DNA of 64,000 nt, taken from Babylonia areolata (lineage: Eukaryota; Mollusca; Gastropoda; Neogastropoda; Buccinidae). Made by a program: the position numbers and the translations under genes. This document shows positions 35,234 to 46,614 of this stretch, piece by piece (position 1 is the first letter of the stretch; every line of letters starts with the position of its first letter). Under the pieces are notes generated by a model. The model saw only the letters and a list, made by a program, of their open reading frames with translations, did no database searches and was not told where the DNA came from. The DNA is taken from NCBI RefSeq assembly GCF_041734735.1, contig NC_134891.1, positions 13,238,069-13,302,068 of the forward strand. The letters are read 5' to 3'.

Positions 35234-35236
<3 letters not shown>

Positions 35237-35277
<41 letters not shown>
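35237..35277. repeat. (GT)n microsatellite
   Basis: About 20 uninterrupted GT dinucleotides, 190 bp to the left of the ISL2EU-like transposon. Confidence 0.95.
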
Positions 35278-35279
<2 letters not shown>

Positions 35280-35468
35280 AAATCAACCGTATTGTTCCAC
35301 ATTGTTGGAAAGTCAATTACTGACTGTGTCTGTGAAGAGGAGAATCCACAATAGCAAAGATCGTATAATTATAGAGAAACCAACTACTAGCTATCTCATT
35401 ACGCTTACTTGGGAAAGTGAGCTCATAGGGCGAGTAATGCCCCTTGTTCTGTTCATTTCATTGTCATT

Positions 35469-35526
35469 TCAATGGGGTTAATGTACACAGGCCGCATTCC
35501 AGAGCTCGAGTCACGTGATCTGGCTG
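35469..35526 (+). repeat. Left terminal and subterminal inverted repeats of the transposon
   Basis: The outer repeat is at 35469-35488 and the inner repeat GTCACGTGATCTGGCTG at 35510-35526, only 18 bp before the YqaJ gene's ATG. The inner repeat contains the palindrome CACGTG. THAP domains bind short motifs in transposon ends, so these are likely transposase-binding and promoter sequences (inference). Confidence 0.75.
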
Positions 35527-35544
35527 TTTACCTTCAGCATCAGC

Positions 35545-37367
35545 ATGGCGGCTAAACTGACCAGCGATCTATTTTCTATTACTGATCATCCCCTTTGCTT
35601 GAAAGATTTTACCTTCATCAACATTTTGAAGTACACGGAAACTTTAAATAGTGCTCACAAGTGTGAAAACAATTACAATTTTATTATTACGAAAGGCAGA
35701 GAACTCTACAATTCTCGTTTTGTAACCGATGTCAAGTTTTCCGAAAATGAAAAAGAATGGATCCTGAGAGCACGGGTGAAAGCAGAGATGAAAAAATCCA
35801 CAGTCTACAAAACACATGCTGTCATTTCAAAGGATGGAGTGGTAAGTTATTATATCATAAATAAGTTTAGAGTTCCTTTTTAGGTTTGAAAGTAACAGCA
35901 CAGCTTGGAAATTCGCTAGTTCGAAGATAATTCCATTCATTGCCTAGTGATAGACTGATACTGCTGGGCACTGGCATTGGTTTGCATTTAACTGTGGAAC
36001 CTGTCATTAATGCTTGGCAAAGTGTGTGTGTGTGGGGGGGGGGGAGAGGGGGGGGAGGAGACAACCTGTCAAAAGAGATTATCATTTAAAATAGAGACTG
36101 CATGAATTGTTACATTGTTACAGTGTTCATGGTGTTTGTAAATTGTCACTACCTACACAGACCACCTGTATTACATGTTTATACAGTATAACTTGCGGCC
36201 TAAGGGTAGTGTTCACTAAATACTTTTCATTATAACTAAACATGACTTGTTATTGATTGTTACAGGTGACAGAAGGAGAGTGTGAGTGTCCAGGGGGTTC
36301 AAGTCCTGCCTGTTGTAAACACATGTTTGGGTTACTGACATTGTTGGAGGACTACAGCAGACAGGAGATGTATGCTGCACCTACAGAAAGACTACAGACA
36401 TGGCACCAACCACGCCCCAAACCTGTGTCTCCAAAAATAGTCTCCGACATTGCTTCTTCTACAACATCTTCTAATTTTTCTACAACTGTGGACTTCTCAG
36501 TACTGAGCAATTTAGATTCGTCATGTCCTATATTTGGAGCTTTGAATACAAATGACAATGTTCTGCTGTCAGATGACATTTTCTACCCTAAAACTATCCC
36601 GCTTCCTGTTTTCCCTATGTCAAAGTCTTTTTACAGTTTCATTCCACAAAATCTCCCTGTCAATCTCATGTTCTTTTACCATCAAAGGGTCAACAAAACA
36701 TATGAAGAATGCATAGCTCTTGAAAAAGCAACAATGTCTCAGAACACAGATGCTTGGGTGTCAGAGACGAAGCTTCGATTGACAGCATCAAATGTACACA
36801 TCATATGTCATTCAAAAGATTTTTTTATCGCTTCCAGCTACACTAGTTGGGAAAATGTCAAAAGATCTTAGTTCTATCAAGCCAATTCAATTTGGTCTTC
36901 AAATGGAGACTATGGTCAAAAACATTATCAGGTGCAAATTTCCCCATCACATTTTCAGGAACACTGGTTTTGTTGTTCACCCTGTTTATTGTTACCTAGG
37001 TGCTTCCCCAGATGATTTGTTATATCACAAAGATGACACATGTTTATTAGAAGTAAAATGTATTTTCAATCCGGATCATGCAAGTATTGAAAATCTGGTG
37101 GAAAAGAGAAAAGATTTTTGTTTGGAAAAAAGAGGTGATGGATTATATCATTTGAAGCAAAGTCACAAATATTACACTCAGATCCAAATGCAAATGTATT
37201 GTGCAAATTTGACAAAGTGCCTTTTGGTTGTTTTTTATGACTATGGTAAACCATGCATTATTGATTCCATTGACTTTGATGCCAAGTTCTGTGATCAGGC
37301 ACTCGCCAAGCTTACAAGTTTCTTTTTTGAACATTATTTACCCTACATTTTTAGTTTGAAATTGTAA
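35545..37367 (+). CDS. Transposon-encoded SWIM zinc finger / YqaJ nuclease protein
   Basis: Exon 1 (35545-35841) starts at ATGGCGGCT, a good initiation context, and ends at donor GTAAGT. Exon 2 begins after TTACAG at 36266. The join is in phase and gives KDGVVTEGECECPGG. A SWIM zinc finger follows (CEC, then CCKH, about residues 104-118), then a linker and a YqaJ/lambda-exonuclease-type PD-(D/E)XK fold. That fold has TKLRLTASN (start of domain), LGASPDDLL and LLEVKC (acidic and Lys catalytic positions) and YYTQIQMQMYC. Total about 467 residues. A T7 run at 36820-36826 shifts the frame between SWIM and nuclease halves; one T fewer restores it, so it is a recent mutation or sequencing error. 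YqaJ proteins accompany ISL2EU transposases; their role in transposition is not established. The intron holds a G-rich tract (36030-36060). Confidence 0.82.
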
Positions 37368-37948
37368 ATGATATGGGCATCAGAAGAAATGTTTTCATTT
37401 GTGTTTGTTTTTTAATCATTTACTCAGTTTCTTTGATTGAGAAACTAAAATACACAATTGACTTGTTTCCTTTATTTGAAATATCAATGAGGATATTGTT
37501 TTGTATGATATAATGATAGTACCACTCACACAAAAGTATTCAGTGCTATTCACTATCAAAAGTATGACAATGTTTTCTTGTATAGATCTGTTAAAACAAC
37601 ATTTATTTTGGCATGATTAAAATATGAACATTAAGATAAAAATTATCATATTCATGCATATATATAGAATATCTAAAAAAAATAAAATGTAAATTTTCAT
37701 CAAGCCATTGTCTTTATCAATTTTTGTATCTTAATATTTTAGATGAAATTGATCAGTCAATATAAATCATTAAATTTGGTCTTGAATACATTTCGTTTCA
37801 TCTCATAGCATAGAATATTCAGTAAACTGACACCACTTAGTGGATGGAGTACACATGCACATTAGAAAATGTTCTCCTTTCCATAAAAGCTCAGTATAAG
37901 CACATTTGTTTTGTAATAGGGCTCACCATACAATGCTAACATTTGATT
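37368..37948. other. Centre of the transposon between convergent genes
   Basis: AT-rich spacer between the two stop codons. It contains AATAAA-type polyadenylation candidates (for example near 37680) but nothing else recognisable. Confidence 0.6.
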
Positions 37949-40237
37949 TTAAGATGACATAGAAGAAATAAGTGGTTGGTCACTGAAATTAGACAAAAAG
38001 CAGCAAACATAATAAATTTCTTGTACATTTTGTAAATTCATTGGAATAATTCCATCCAAAATCTTGAAATTTTTTACTCGACCAATTGCTCTTTCTACAT
38101 GGCACCTATGGCTTGAAACCATCTTGTTTTCCCCACGTTCATCAACTTCAAACTGAATTTTTTTTTTTCTGCAAGAAATAGGGAGTAGAGAGAGTAGCAC
38201 CCTTGTCTTCAAACTCTGATGTCATTCTTGTAAAACCTCTGTCAGCCAGTACAACTTCTTCTTCTGCGTTCACTCGTATGCACACGAGTGGGCTTTTACG
38301 TGTATGACCGTTTTTACCCCGCCATGTAGGCAGCCATACTCCCTTTTCGGGGGTGTGCATGCTGGGTATGTTCTTGTTTCCATAACCCACCGAACGCTGA
38401 CATGGATTACAGGATCTTTAACGTGCGTATTTGATCTTCTGCTTGCATATACACACGAAGGGGGTTCAGGCACTAGCAGGTCTGCACATATGTTGACCTG
38501 GGAGATCGTAAAAATCTCCACCCTTTACCCACCAGGCGCCGTCACCGTGATTCGAACCCGGGACCCTCAGATTGACAGTCCAACGCTTTAACCACTCGGC
38601 TATTGCGCCCGTCAGCCAGTACAACATCTCCAGGCTCCAACTTATCCAACAAACCACTTCTTCTGGTCAGCTCTATATCAGATATACCCCCAAGATACAG
38701 ATCAGAAATAAATTAATTGAACCATTAGGAGCCATTCCAATCAGGGATTTCAAAGTGTTGTGATTTTTATAATTTGAAAATGAACATTGATGATTATAGG
38801 GATTCTTTGTTTGTTGCCAAAAAAATTCTGTGCAATCAATGATCACTCTACAGGCTGGAAAGTTTCTTTGAAAATAAAGTGGCATGTAGGCTTTGATTTG
38901 ATGTTTTGGTGGCCAAATGTTCAAAATTTTCACTTTACAATGTATGGCTCCAAGACATTTGGTGAATGTTCTGTTAACTGTTGACTGATCAACCTTAAAC
39001 ATGATACCTAGCACAGCTTCACTAAGTCCTTGTCTAATTCTTGTCATGAAAAGGAAAAATTGATTAATTGGGTCAAGTTTGCACTTCATGTTCTTCAATG
39101 CATCCGTTAGACATAGAAATTGAAAAATGGTTAAAAATGTTTTCAATGAAAAGCCTGTCAAAATTTTAATCTCTTTCTCCTCTAGATTGTTCAGTCTGAA
39201 TTCATGTTTGGATAATTTGTGCTGTAATGTGGAAATGATGTCCTCTTGGCTTTTTATCTTGCCCTGAAGGGTGTCAATATCCACAAGGCTGGCCTGTGAC
39301 TCTTGGTCCTTGGTGGCAGGTTCTTGGCTGTCATCCTCTACTGCAACACTTGCACTGAAAATGAAGTTTCAAAACTATTCAGTCATTTGTCATAAATTCA
39401 ATATTTAAAACTGAAAGGGGCATTATTGTAAAATTTCTGGTGTAGTTCTTGGAATCTTCTCAATCAAAACAATGGAGTTGTTGTTAGAAAGGAACACACT
39501 TGGCCCATGATCAATACTTTCTTTACATGCAACTATTCCCACATCATGCAATAGGATTAAAAAAACAAACAAACAAACAAACAAAAATTACATATATTTC
39601 TAAACTACATTTAGCTTACCCCATTTCATATGATGTCCTCTGTCGTTTGTTTTGTGGAGTGATGAGTGAAAACTTGGTTGGCACAGCCCCTTGTTTGAGT
39701 TGTCTCCGCCCTGCAAGCAAACAAAAGGTAGAATGTATAAAAAAACAAATATTCCATTTTTTATGACAAGGCTTCAAAAGTATACATACACAAAAAAATA
39801 TTTTGACATCCATGCATCCTAGCTTATCAACAGGTACAACTGTGGGGCTGGAACAAGATTTTAACATGGGGTTTTACGATCAGCTGATTGCTGACCAGAT
39901 GGGACTATCATGTATGGTCACTTGGCACGTTAATTCACACTATAAAAATGGTTGAGCAGGCTAATTATGAATTACGAATTATGAATTATGAAATAAAATA
40001 TAAAGTGGAAAACTAACCTGTAAAGTTCTGATACGTGAAGGATTCCTCTTCAAAATGTTCGGAACAAAGAAGGCTGTGCTGGGTTGGTTTAAATCCTTCT
40101 CTTCTTATCTTTGTAATCCACAACTTCAACATCTCTGGATTTTTAATCGGGAAGGCATGGAAACTAATTCCCTTTTCCTTGCATTTTTTCTTGGGGTCAG
40201 AGCTGTTAGAACACCCAAATGCCGCACAAAACCCCAT
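37949..40237 (-). pseudogene. THAP / HTH / DDE transposase, three exons, disrupted
   Basis: Exon 1 (40237-40018) encodes a THAP zinc finger: MGFCAAFGCSN, then LCSEHF, the C2CH ligands. Exon 2 (39710-39620) completes it with the AVPT box (AVPTKFSL). Exon 3 (39354-37949) holds a coiled-coil-like stretch, a Tnp_4-type helix-turn-helix (LSEAVLGIMFKVDQSTVNR) and the DDE domain. Catalytic positions are VIIDCTEFF (first D), VVLADRGF (second D) and HVERAIGRVKNF (E). Splice sites (CAG/GTTAGT, TTGCAG, GGTAAGC, TTTCAG) join in phase. Damage: a one-base loss in a T run near 38712, a SINE inserted just after the second D, and a shift in the A11 run near 38165. The protein would cut and paste the element. 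The catalytic residues survive, so inactivation is recent. Confidence 0.85.
38256..38610 (-). mobile_element. tRNA-derived SINE (family A) inside the transposase
   Basis: Minus-strand copy: tRNA-like head at the right (A box near 38580-38605, B box GGTTCGAATC near 38551) and (GAA)n tail at the left. It is flanked by a perfect 15-bp duplication, GTCAGCCAGTACAAC, at 38241-38255 and 38611-38625. The insertion splits the codons around the second catalytic Asp of the transposase. It closely resembles the copy at 32519-32894. Confidence 0.95.
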
Positions 40238-40307
40238 TTTAATTAAACGTGTAGGGCCTGTTTGTACACAGAATCCCTTATCTCGGTCAGTGCCAGGCTC
40301 GCAGCAT

Positions 40308-40353
40308 CAGCCAGATCACGTGACCCCCTTCAAGTGTGCATTAATCCCATTGA
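40308..40353 (-). repeat. Right terminal and subterminal inverted repeats of the transposon
   Basis: The inner repeat is at 40308-40324 (exact complement of 35510-35526) and the outer at 40334-40353. The spacing between inner and outer repeats differs from the left end (9 against 21 bp). The transposase start codon is 71 bp further in. Confidence 0.75.
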
Positions 40354-41705
40354 CGTTCGACGTTGTTTTGGGTTATCTCTGGCTAGTTTTAAGAACTAAC
40401 GGATATTCAGCCCTGAACTGGTGCCATTACAGTCGGCTGGACAATAAGCAACATTATTTGTTTTGATTTTTCTGTCTGATTTCGATCTAACTTTGAACAT
40501 ATCGTAATGGATATGCTTGATTGTGCAAGCTTGCGATGCGCTTAAAAATATGCGTATATTGCTGAGACGATGATATAGGATATGTATCTTCAAGGATCAC
40601 AAACGAGTGTATTTGTTTTATAAATCTCTGTTGGTGATAATAGTAAATATGACACGAACACACGCTCGCGCTCACGGAGGAAAACGCACATGTGCAGAAA
40701 GAGCAACAGACGCAGATCGATAGACGGAGAGACATAGATGGAAAGAGAGGTGTTTCTATTTTTTTTTCCTTTTTAATGGGAGTGAGATATGTAGGCGAGC
40801 GGTCTGTTCGTAATGTGCAGTCATGACCGAAACAGAACAAAACGACGCAGACCTGCACTGAATTATGTACACAAAGGTAAGGCGTATTGTTCAAAATTTC
40901 AAATGCTGTCCATTTATATAAACCGACCCTACTGATTATAAACTACAATCTATAATCAGTCACCGGCCAATGATACATGATATGCTGATGTTGTTTAGTA
41001 TATCACGGTAGATCTGCCTTTGATCTGAAATCCTTTGGCGCCAAAACGTCAAACGCATATTTCTTAATTTTATTTATTTCTAATCACAAGGTGTTTTGTT
41101 TGTTGTCTTCATGTGTATTCATATTACATACATACATATGCGTGTATCTATATATACCAACTGATAGTCTAAAAATATATATATGATGCACACATAACAT
41201 ACTAGATCTAGTCCGAGCTAAAGTAACTCTTTTAAGAACCTGGTTTTCTTCATCTCGTCTAATGTATCAGAAAATATCCACGTCTATGTGTCATTGATGA
41301 CACAATCTGGCAGCATCTAATTATCGTCAGTTGAATTGTTGAATCAACCAGTCAAATCAAATCAAAAGGGCTGAAAACTGAGAGGAATCAGGCATTCTAA
41401 CAGACGGTCGGAAAGAACAAAAAATGCTCTGTCTACAAAAATTCTGTTTCATTACACAGCATCATGTTTCAGTACAGTACATCATGTAAGAACTAATGTG
41501 TCAGACCTACCACGACCAATGTTGTGGTTGGAGTACGTCACAGTGAAGGGCCAACACATGCGCGTGACGCGAGTCAAAAACACAGTTGATGCATGTTCAT
41601 GGTGTGGCATTACGTTAGTTGTCATGTTAGTGTCGTTTGTAAGAATTAGTTTGACTGCCTGAGATATAGACTACGTGATCGGCTGGACTGTAAACACTAC
41701 GAATG

Positions 41706-41743
<38 letters not shown>

Positions 41744-42340
41744 CAGCAAAAACAAAATAACGCACACAGAAAGTTTCTTCAAGGACATTCTACTGATGAT
41801 AACAAAAACTACCTGCACAGCCACACGCACACACACTACCTACCTTCCCTCTCTTGCTTCTCGCTCTTTCAGCACTGTATCTCCCTCGCCCCTACCCCTC
41901 ACCTCCTAGCACACCCCTCACATTATCAGCTGAAGGTACCAACAGCCTTCCTGGCGCTCATTTCAACAGGATCGTATCAAGAAAAAAGGTGTCCGTGGAT
42001 GAGAGGGGGCAGCAATGTTTGGCATAAATCCGTGACCTGGTTGAAATAAGCGTGGAAGGCTTCGTGACATGATGAGTGTTTTCCATGCACCTACCAGGCG
42101 CAAGTTAGACCGACTTCTCCACGCTTGTAGGCATCCAACAGTAGCTGTGTCAACAAGTAAGTTCTCTTTTCTCCACCAACATGATATGTGAAAAATCATT
42201 CGTCGATTCAAGAATGCATACTTTTGGAAATGTTTCGTGCGAACAGTCGTCACGACTCAGAGAGAGAGAGAGAGAGATACTTTTCTTGTTTCAGACATTT
42301 GTAGGAGGCATATCTATTTTCTTATGGTGACAATAAACTT
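40354..42340. other. Non-coding stretch, no gene recognised
   Basis: Only short frames without motifs are visible. It includes a CA microsatellite at 41706-41739 and a short GA run near 42257-42280. A GTAAGT-like donor near 42161 has no convincing exon in front of it. I see nothing else. Confidence 0.65.
41706..41739. repeat. (CA)n microsatellite
   Basis: About 17 CA dinucleotides, uninterrupted. Confidence 0.95.
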
Positions 42341-42593
42341 GTTAATATTGATAGTAGAATTATTTTACTGTATTATGTATGTTTTATTTTTATTTTTTTT
42401 TTTTTTTTTTACTTACTGTTTATGAATAAGTTATTTTATACAAATGATAATATGGTTTATCAGCCGTCATGTTAAAATTCAAGTGCAACGTTGTGAGCAC
42501 AGTGTAAGCTTTAAGCTTGTTGATGCTCTTTTGTCTTTTATCTTTGTTTGCATTGTGATCATGTGTACTGTTGAACAGTTAAAGATTATCTTT
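42341..42593 (+). repeat. Unclassified dispersed repeat, copy 2
   Basis: Same family and orientation as 2290-2519, differing by scattered substitutions and an expanded T run (about 42390-42410). Both copies end at the same point, after GTTGAACARTTA and AGATTAT. The shared right end suggests a defined 3' terminus of a mobile element. Confidence 0.75.
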
Positions 42594-43090
42594 ACTCATG
42601 TGGGGGTTTTTATTGGGGGGAGGGGGAGGGGAGCGGAGGAGGGGGGGGGGTTCAAACACTTTTTACTCAGACAAAGGTTTACATACAGAATATAATATTT
42701 TACATTTGGAAGTTACAACAATAGATTGTTCTGAATGTCAATCGTTTCACATCAAGAATTGTATCGGTAGAACAGTAAATATTCATTCATTGTTCTGTGT
42801 GATATTATTATGCACGATTTGCAATGAAATTGTAGTAATGGCAGAACTTAAAACATCCGTTCACGCATTGATTCCACTGATATTACTGTGCCCAGTTTAC
42901 ATCAAAGTAATATAGGCACTTAAATGGGTTTTCATTCACAAATTGTTTCTATGTGGTGTTACAATGCTCGGCTTACATCAAAGCATACTCAGTACAACGG
43001 GTATTTATTCCCACATTAATTCTAATGCTTAGTTTACAGTAAAGTAACAATAATCATACATTCACACCTTGATTCTATATGATACAAAGC
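42594..43090. other. Non-coding: G-rich tract and diverged tandem repeats
   Basis: Near 42603-42651 a G-rich tract with runs of four or more G could form a quadruplex. From about 42889 to 43060 a motif like GCTTAGTTTACATCAAAGTAA recurs three times at 63-78 bp spacing, a diverged tandem repeat. It may belong to the 3' untranslated region of the LINE remnant to its right. Confidence 0.5.
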
Positions 43091-43494
43091 TTAATCCTGT
43101 TTAATGCATGGTGCCCATTTCTGCACAAATTTGTTATAATCCACAGATATTCTGAAAACATACTTGTCAATTTCATATGCCTTTTCGATATCTTTTATTA
43201 ACAATTGTATTGTTGAATTTACTTTATTATATCTACATTTGTATATAAAGAATTTGGGCATCAATGAAATGTGTGAGAAGCAACCGTAAGTTTTTGTGTT
43301 TTATTGTCGTACCAACACCAACAATGGTTGAGATCAAGTCTATCACAGTTTGGATATTTTTCTTTAAAGTATCGTACAAAGTCTGTCCAAAACACTTGTA
43401 CATGATTACCTTCCCATTGCATGTGTTATCTATTAAGACTCCTATATTCGTCAACAAAGGACGCGATAATGAACTTTAATCTGGAACCATTCTA
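43091..43494 (-). mobile_element. Decayed L1/Tx1-group LINE, C-terminal remnant
   Basis: Minus-strand translation in shifting frames gives EWFQIKVHYRVL, then HVQVFWTDFVRYFKEKYPNC, and at the end YEIDKYVFRISVDYNKFVQK up to a TAA at 43091-43093. These align with the C-terminal region of the LINE at 59241-63023 (RYKLEKHIHTMEMNYCDFV). Several frameshifts show it is an old copy. It shows the expected C-terminus of the younger LINE: a Gln codon where that copy has a stop. Confidence 0.65.
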
Positions 43495-43672
43495 ATGTTT
43501 TTTGTTTGTTTGTTGTTGTTATTTTTGTTTGTTTTATTGTTGTTGTTGTTGTTGTTTTGTTTGGTTGGTTGGTTGGTGTGTTTTTGTTTTGTTTTTTGTT
43601 GTTGTTTTTTTGTTTTTTTGTTTGTTTGTTTTGTTTGTTTTTTGTTTGTTTTGTTTTTCTTATTTTGGGGGG
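43495..43672. repeat. T/G-rich simple repeat
   Basis: Irregular TTTGTTTGTTG-type sequence, about 180 bp, nearly without A or C on the + strand. Low-complexity; apparent Phe/Cys/Val frames are meaningless. Confidence 0.85.
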
Positions 43673-44164
43673 AAGGGTGTGGTGAGGTTTACACTCTTTC
43701 TTATAAGATAACTTTTTTCGAGATGTAACAAAACATTTGGCTACCTTTATGCTTCTCTTATCCATCTGGCCATTGAGCACGTATTCGCACTCCTTTTTTT
43801 AAGTTTTGTAAGCTTCTTTTCTTCTAATCTGTATGTTCTTGCTATGATCTAGGTTAAACTTTCTCCTTTCTAAGATACGTGTTTCAGTTTCCAGTTGTTC
43901 TTCTTTAACTTTTGTTTTACGTTCTTTATATTAATTGGTTTTGATCTGGTATTCTTCATTATAATTTACATCTAGCAATAATGGATAGATGTTGTAGCCT
44001 GTCAAACGTTTAGATATTGATTACTGCTTCATGGTGGCACATAGGAACTGTCTATTCTTCAGTTATGTTGTTGAATTCTCCGTTGATTCATTCACACAAT
44101 CTTTGTCGTTCGATAAGGTGTTTTTATCTTTTTGTGGTTTTTGTTTAGAATTTTTAAAAATAAA
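43673..44164. other. Non-coding stretch, nothing recognised
   Basis: AT-rich unique sequence; no frame with motifs and no repeat structure that I can identify. Confidence 0.5.
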
Positions 44165-45790
44165 AAATAAACGAGAGACAAGGCCTTCAAGACTCACTTG
44201 TGATACACTTAAAAAAAAAAATCTAATCGTTAAAATGTGTTCTGCATTTGTTATTATAAGGCTTCGGGTTAAAAGAAAAAGAAAAAAAATCCTAACGGCA
44301 GATTCGAACTCCGCGTGTTCGGGTGAAAAAAAAGAAACTGTCCTACCCATTACACTATCGTGGCTCCTTAACTGACGTTCAAAAATATAATATCTAAACA
44401 TGCTTTCTTAAAGGGCGATAAATCGATTGCGGTATTCGCAGTGAGAACGCTGTTTAAATCATATTATTCTGGTGTATCTTGGGCATTCAAAAAATCTTTA
44501 AGGCCAATTAAAAATTCTTTTTAAGTCCGCGGTAAAGGAGACATGGCTATCGCCGCAATCACACTGCAACATTTAGCCGTTTTCTCTGGGTCCAGATAGA
44601 TGTACAAGCTTAGTTACACCCGGTTGACTCGGTCGATTCAATTTCTCTTTTATGTTCATTCTAGTTTTTTAGTTTTAAAGTTGATATGAAAATTGAGTAT
44701 TTTGTTAAACTAATAGCATGTAGAGCCATGTACAAGTACTTCTAAACGTCGTATGAAGTGAAAAGGACTTCATTTTGAGAAAAGTCAAGACTGGAAATTT
44801 TTACGTTTCATCAATTCAAGGGTATTCACTCGCATGGTTTATTATTTTTAACTGTGAATTCCGACTGATTCTGTGGATATTTTTATGGCAGTTTGGGGCA
44901 TAATCAAGTAAGTGATGAGGCGTTCACAAATCTTTCTCTGAATAAATATTTAACGGTCTCCTTCTCCAACTTTCCATCACATGTTATCGGGTATTGTCGA
45001 TTGAATATAGGATTGAACGGGCATGTCAACAGCTTGAAACAAAGTGGCGTCGTCCGCGTTCGCGAAGAATATGAGCACGCGCTTTGAATATGTATAAATA
45101 TGTGTACGCAATTTATTTTTGCCTATGTCCTTCAGGGCTCAGCCAATAGATCTCTAAAGTCCACTCGTCATATTGATTTTAGTATTTTTCCGAAAAAGAC
45201 CACTTGGGCGAATGAACATAGTGAAAGCCCTGTACGCTTAGAGTAAAACACACAAGCTTTTTATGTATTGAGTATAATTTCAAAATGTAATGTTTAAGAT
45301 GAGAAAGATCAGTTTAAAGCAAATTAAGTCCCTTATGATTAATTACAGATTAATTTCCCCCTTTTTTTTTTACTATCTGCAACAAAGACATTGCAAATAA
45401 ATATAAATTCCATGCTTAGCAAAAGAAGTTCCTGTTTGAACAAAAAATGATAAAAATGACTGCTCTTGTTGTTGTGTCAGAATATCAGATCAAAGTGCCA
45501 AGTTTAGAGAATTTTAAAAAATATAAATATAACAGTAAATGCAGTTTGCATATAATTTGGCCTCTTTTTTATCTTTTTGTGCCCATCCCAGAGGTGCAAT
45601 ATTGTTTTAAACAAGATGACTGGAAAGAACTGAATTTTTCCTATTTTTATGCCTAATTTAGTGTCAGCTGACAAAGTATTTGCAAACAAAATGTCAATGT
45701 TAAAGTTTACCACACACACACGCACACACACACAGACAACCGAACACTGGGTTAAAACATAGACTCACTTTGTTTACAAAAGTGAGTCAA
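44165..45790 (-). repeat. Hairpin / GT-core / tRNA-like dispersed repeat, copy 1
   Basis: Read on the minus strand, it opens with a perfect 10-bp hairpin (45779-45788 pairs with 45762-45771, 7-base loop). Next come GTTTTAACCCAGTGTTCGGTTG, a GT/CA core and GTAAACTTTAACATTGACA. After a long variable middle there is a tRNA-like block with B box GAGTTCGAATCTG (near 44310) and T-rich runs. It ends in CACAAGTGAGTCTTGAAGGC (44188-44207). The same parts in the same order occur at 49213-50206. The ends share GACTCACTT in inverted orientation. No coding capacity is seen, so it would be non-autonomous. The class is not known to me. Confidence 0.6.
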
Positions 45791-46614
45791 AAATAAGTTG
45801 GCTGCAAGCATGGAGTGGTGAATTAAATCATGAGTTTGCTGAATCCACAAGACATGCTTTCCTCATTCAGAAAGTTACACAACCGACAGGGGAAACAACA
45901 AAGACCTATTCTTTTGTAGAATTGACCAGTTGATTACTGAATGAGTTAGCAAATGGGGTGCTTGTTTTAGATAAGGTGGCAGTTGATTCCATATACTCGA
46001 TTACTGACGCAAACTTTTCTTTTATTGGTATTTGAACGTTGTATAAAAATTTTCTCCAACAGTATTTTTTGTGTAATTGTACTGAGGTGCAGATCCAAAG
46101 ACACGTTAGACTGAAAATGAAGCGTCGAACCTTCGCTGAAATTTCTACCAAAATATGTTATGAAACAAAGAAGGGGCTGTTTAACACCTTCAAGCTTACT
46201 TTGTCCCTGTCCTACTAGTACTGCGAAGTGAAATACTGTCCAGAAAGAGGGGTCTGTAGCCTGCTCACCTCACAGATGGAGACCACGCATGGATCACAAC
46301 AGAAACGAGACCAAGAGAAGAGGCGACGTGTTTCGAAGCTTGGGTATTCTGCATGAAAACAACACAACATACAAACGAAAAACAGATGCAGTTGCTTTGT
46401 GTGTGTGTTGAATGGAGTCTTGAGTGTTGTGTCGTAAGTGGTGGAGTTATCTTTCTTGACCTGCTTAGTCTGGGCCTCTGCATTTCCGGGTGGGATAGAA
46501 TGAAACAGACGGGGAGTAATAGTGGGGGAGTGGGGGGGGGGGGGGGTTTGTGATGGGTTGTGATAAGTGGAGGGGGTCAGGGGGGTGGGGGTGGGCAGTT
46601 ACTAGCAGTGAGTT
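45791..46614. other. Non-coding stretch with G-rich tract
   Basis: No gene recognised. At 46525-46600 repeated runs of G (one of 16-17) on the + strand could form a quadruplex. Confidence 0.55.

Larger units (their letters stand above)
32905..35468. other. Non-coding stretch, no gene recognised
   Basis: No frame longer than about 80 codons looks like a protein, and none has recognisable motifs. Contents: a short repeat shared with 32110-32155 (33318-33360), T-rich tracts, a GT/GA microsatellite (33982-34059), an irregular GATGC/CATGC repeat around 35080-35120 and a GT run (35237-35277). Confidence 0.7.
35469..40353. mobile_element. ISL2EU-like DNA transposon (PIF/Harbinger relative), two genes
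   Basis: The ends are inverted copies of each other. TCAATGGGGTTAATGTACAC at 35469-35488 pairs with the complement of 40334-40353 (2 mismatches). A further inverted pair, GTCACGTGATCTGGCTG, lies at 35510-35526 and 40308-40324. Two spliced genes start just inside each end and converge: SWIM-YqaJ on + and a THAP/DDE transposase on -. A transposase of the IS5/Harbinger type together with a YqaJ nuclease protein is the known hallmark of the ISL2EU group. The exact outermost bases and the target duplication could not be fixed. The copy is damaged by homopolymer frameshifts and a SINE insertion. Confidence 0.85.

Noticed and set aside
43495-43780. Phe/Val/Cys-rich and Lys/Thr/Asn-rich frames
   Set aside because: Low-complexity T/G-rich DNA; composition alone explains the open frames.
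44280-44372. Possible tRNA gene on the minus strand
   Set aside because: Only box-like segments are present, with T/A runs in place of the anticodon arm; the same segment occurs in a dispersed repeat at 50000-50040.
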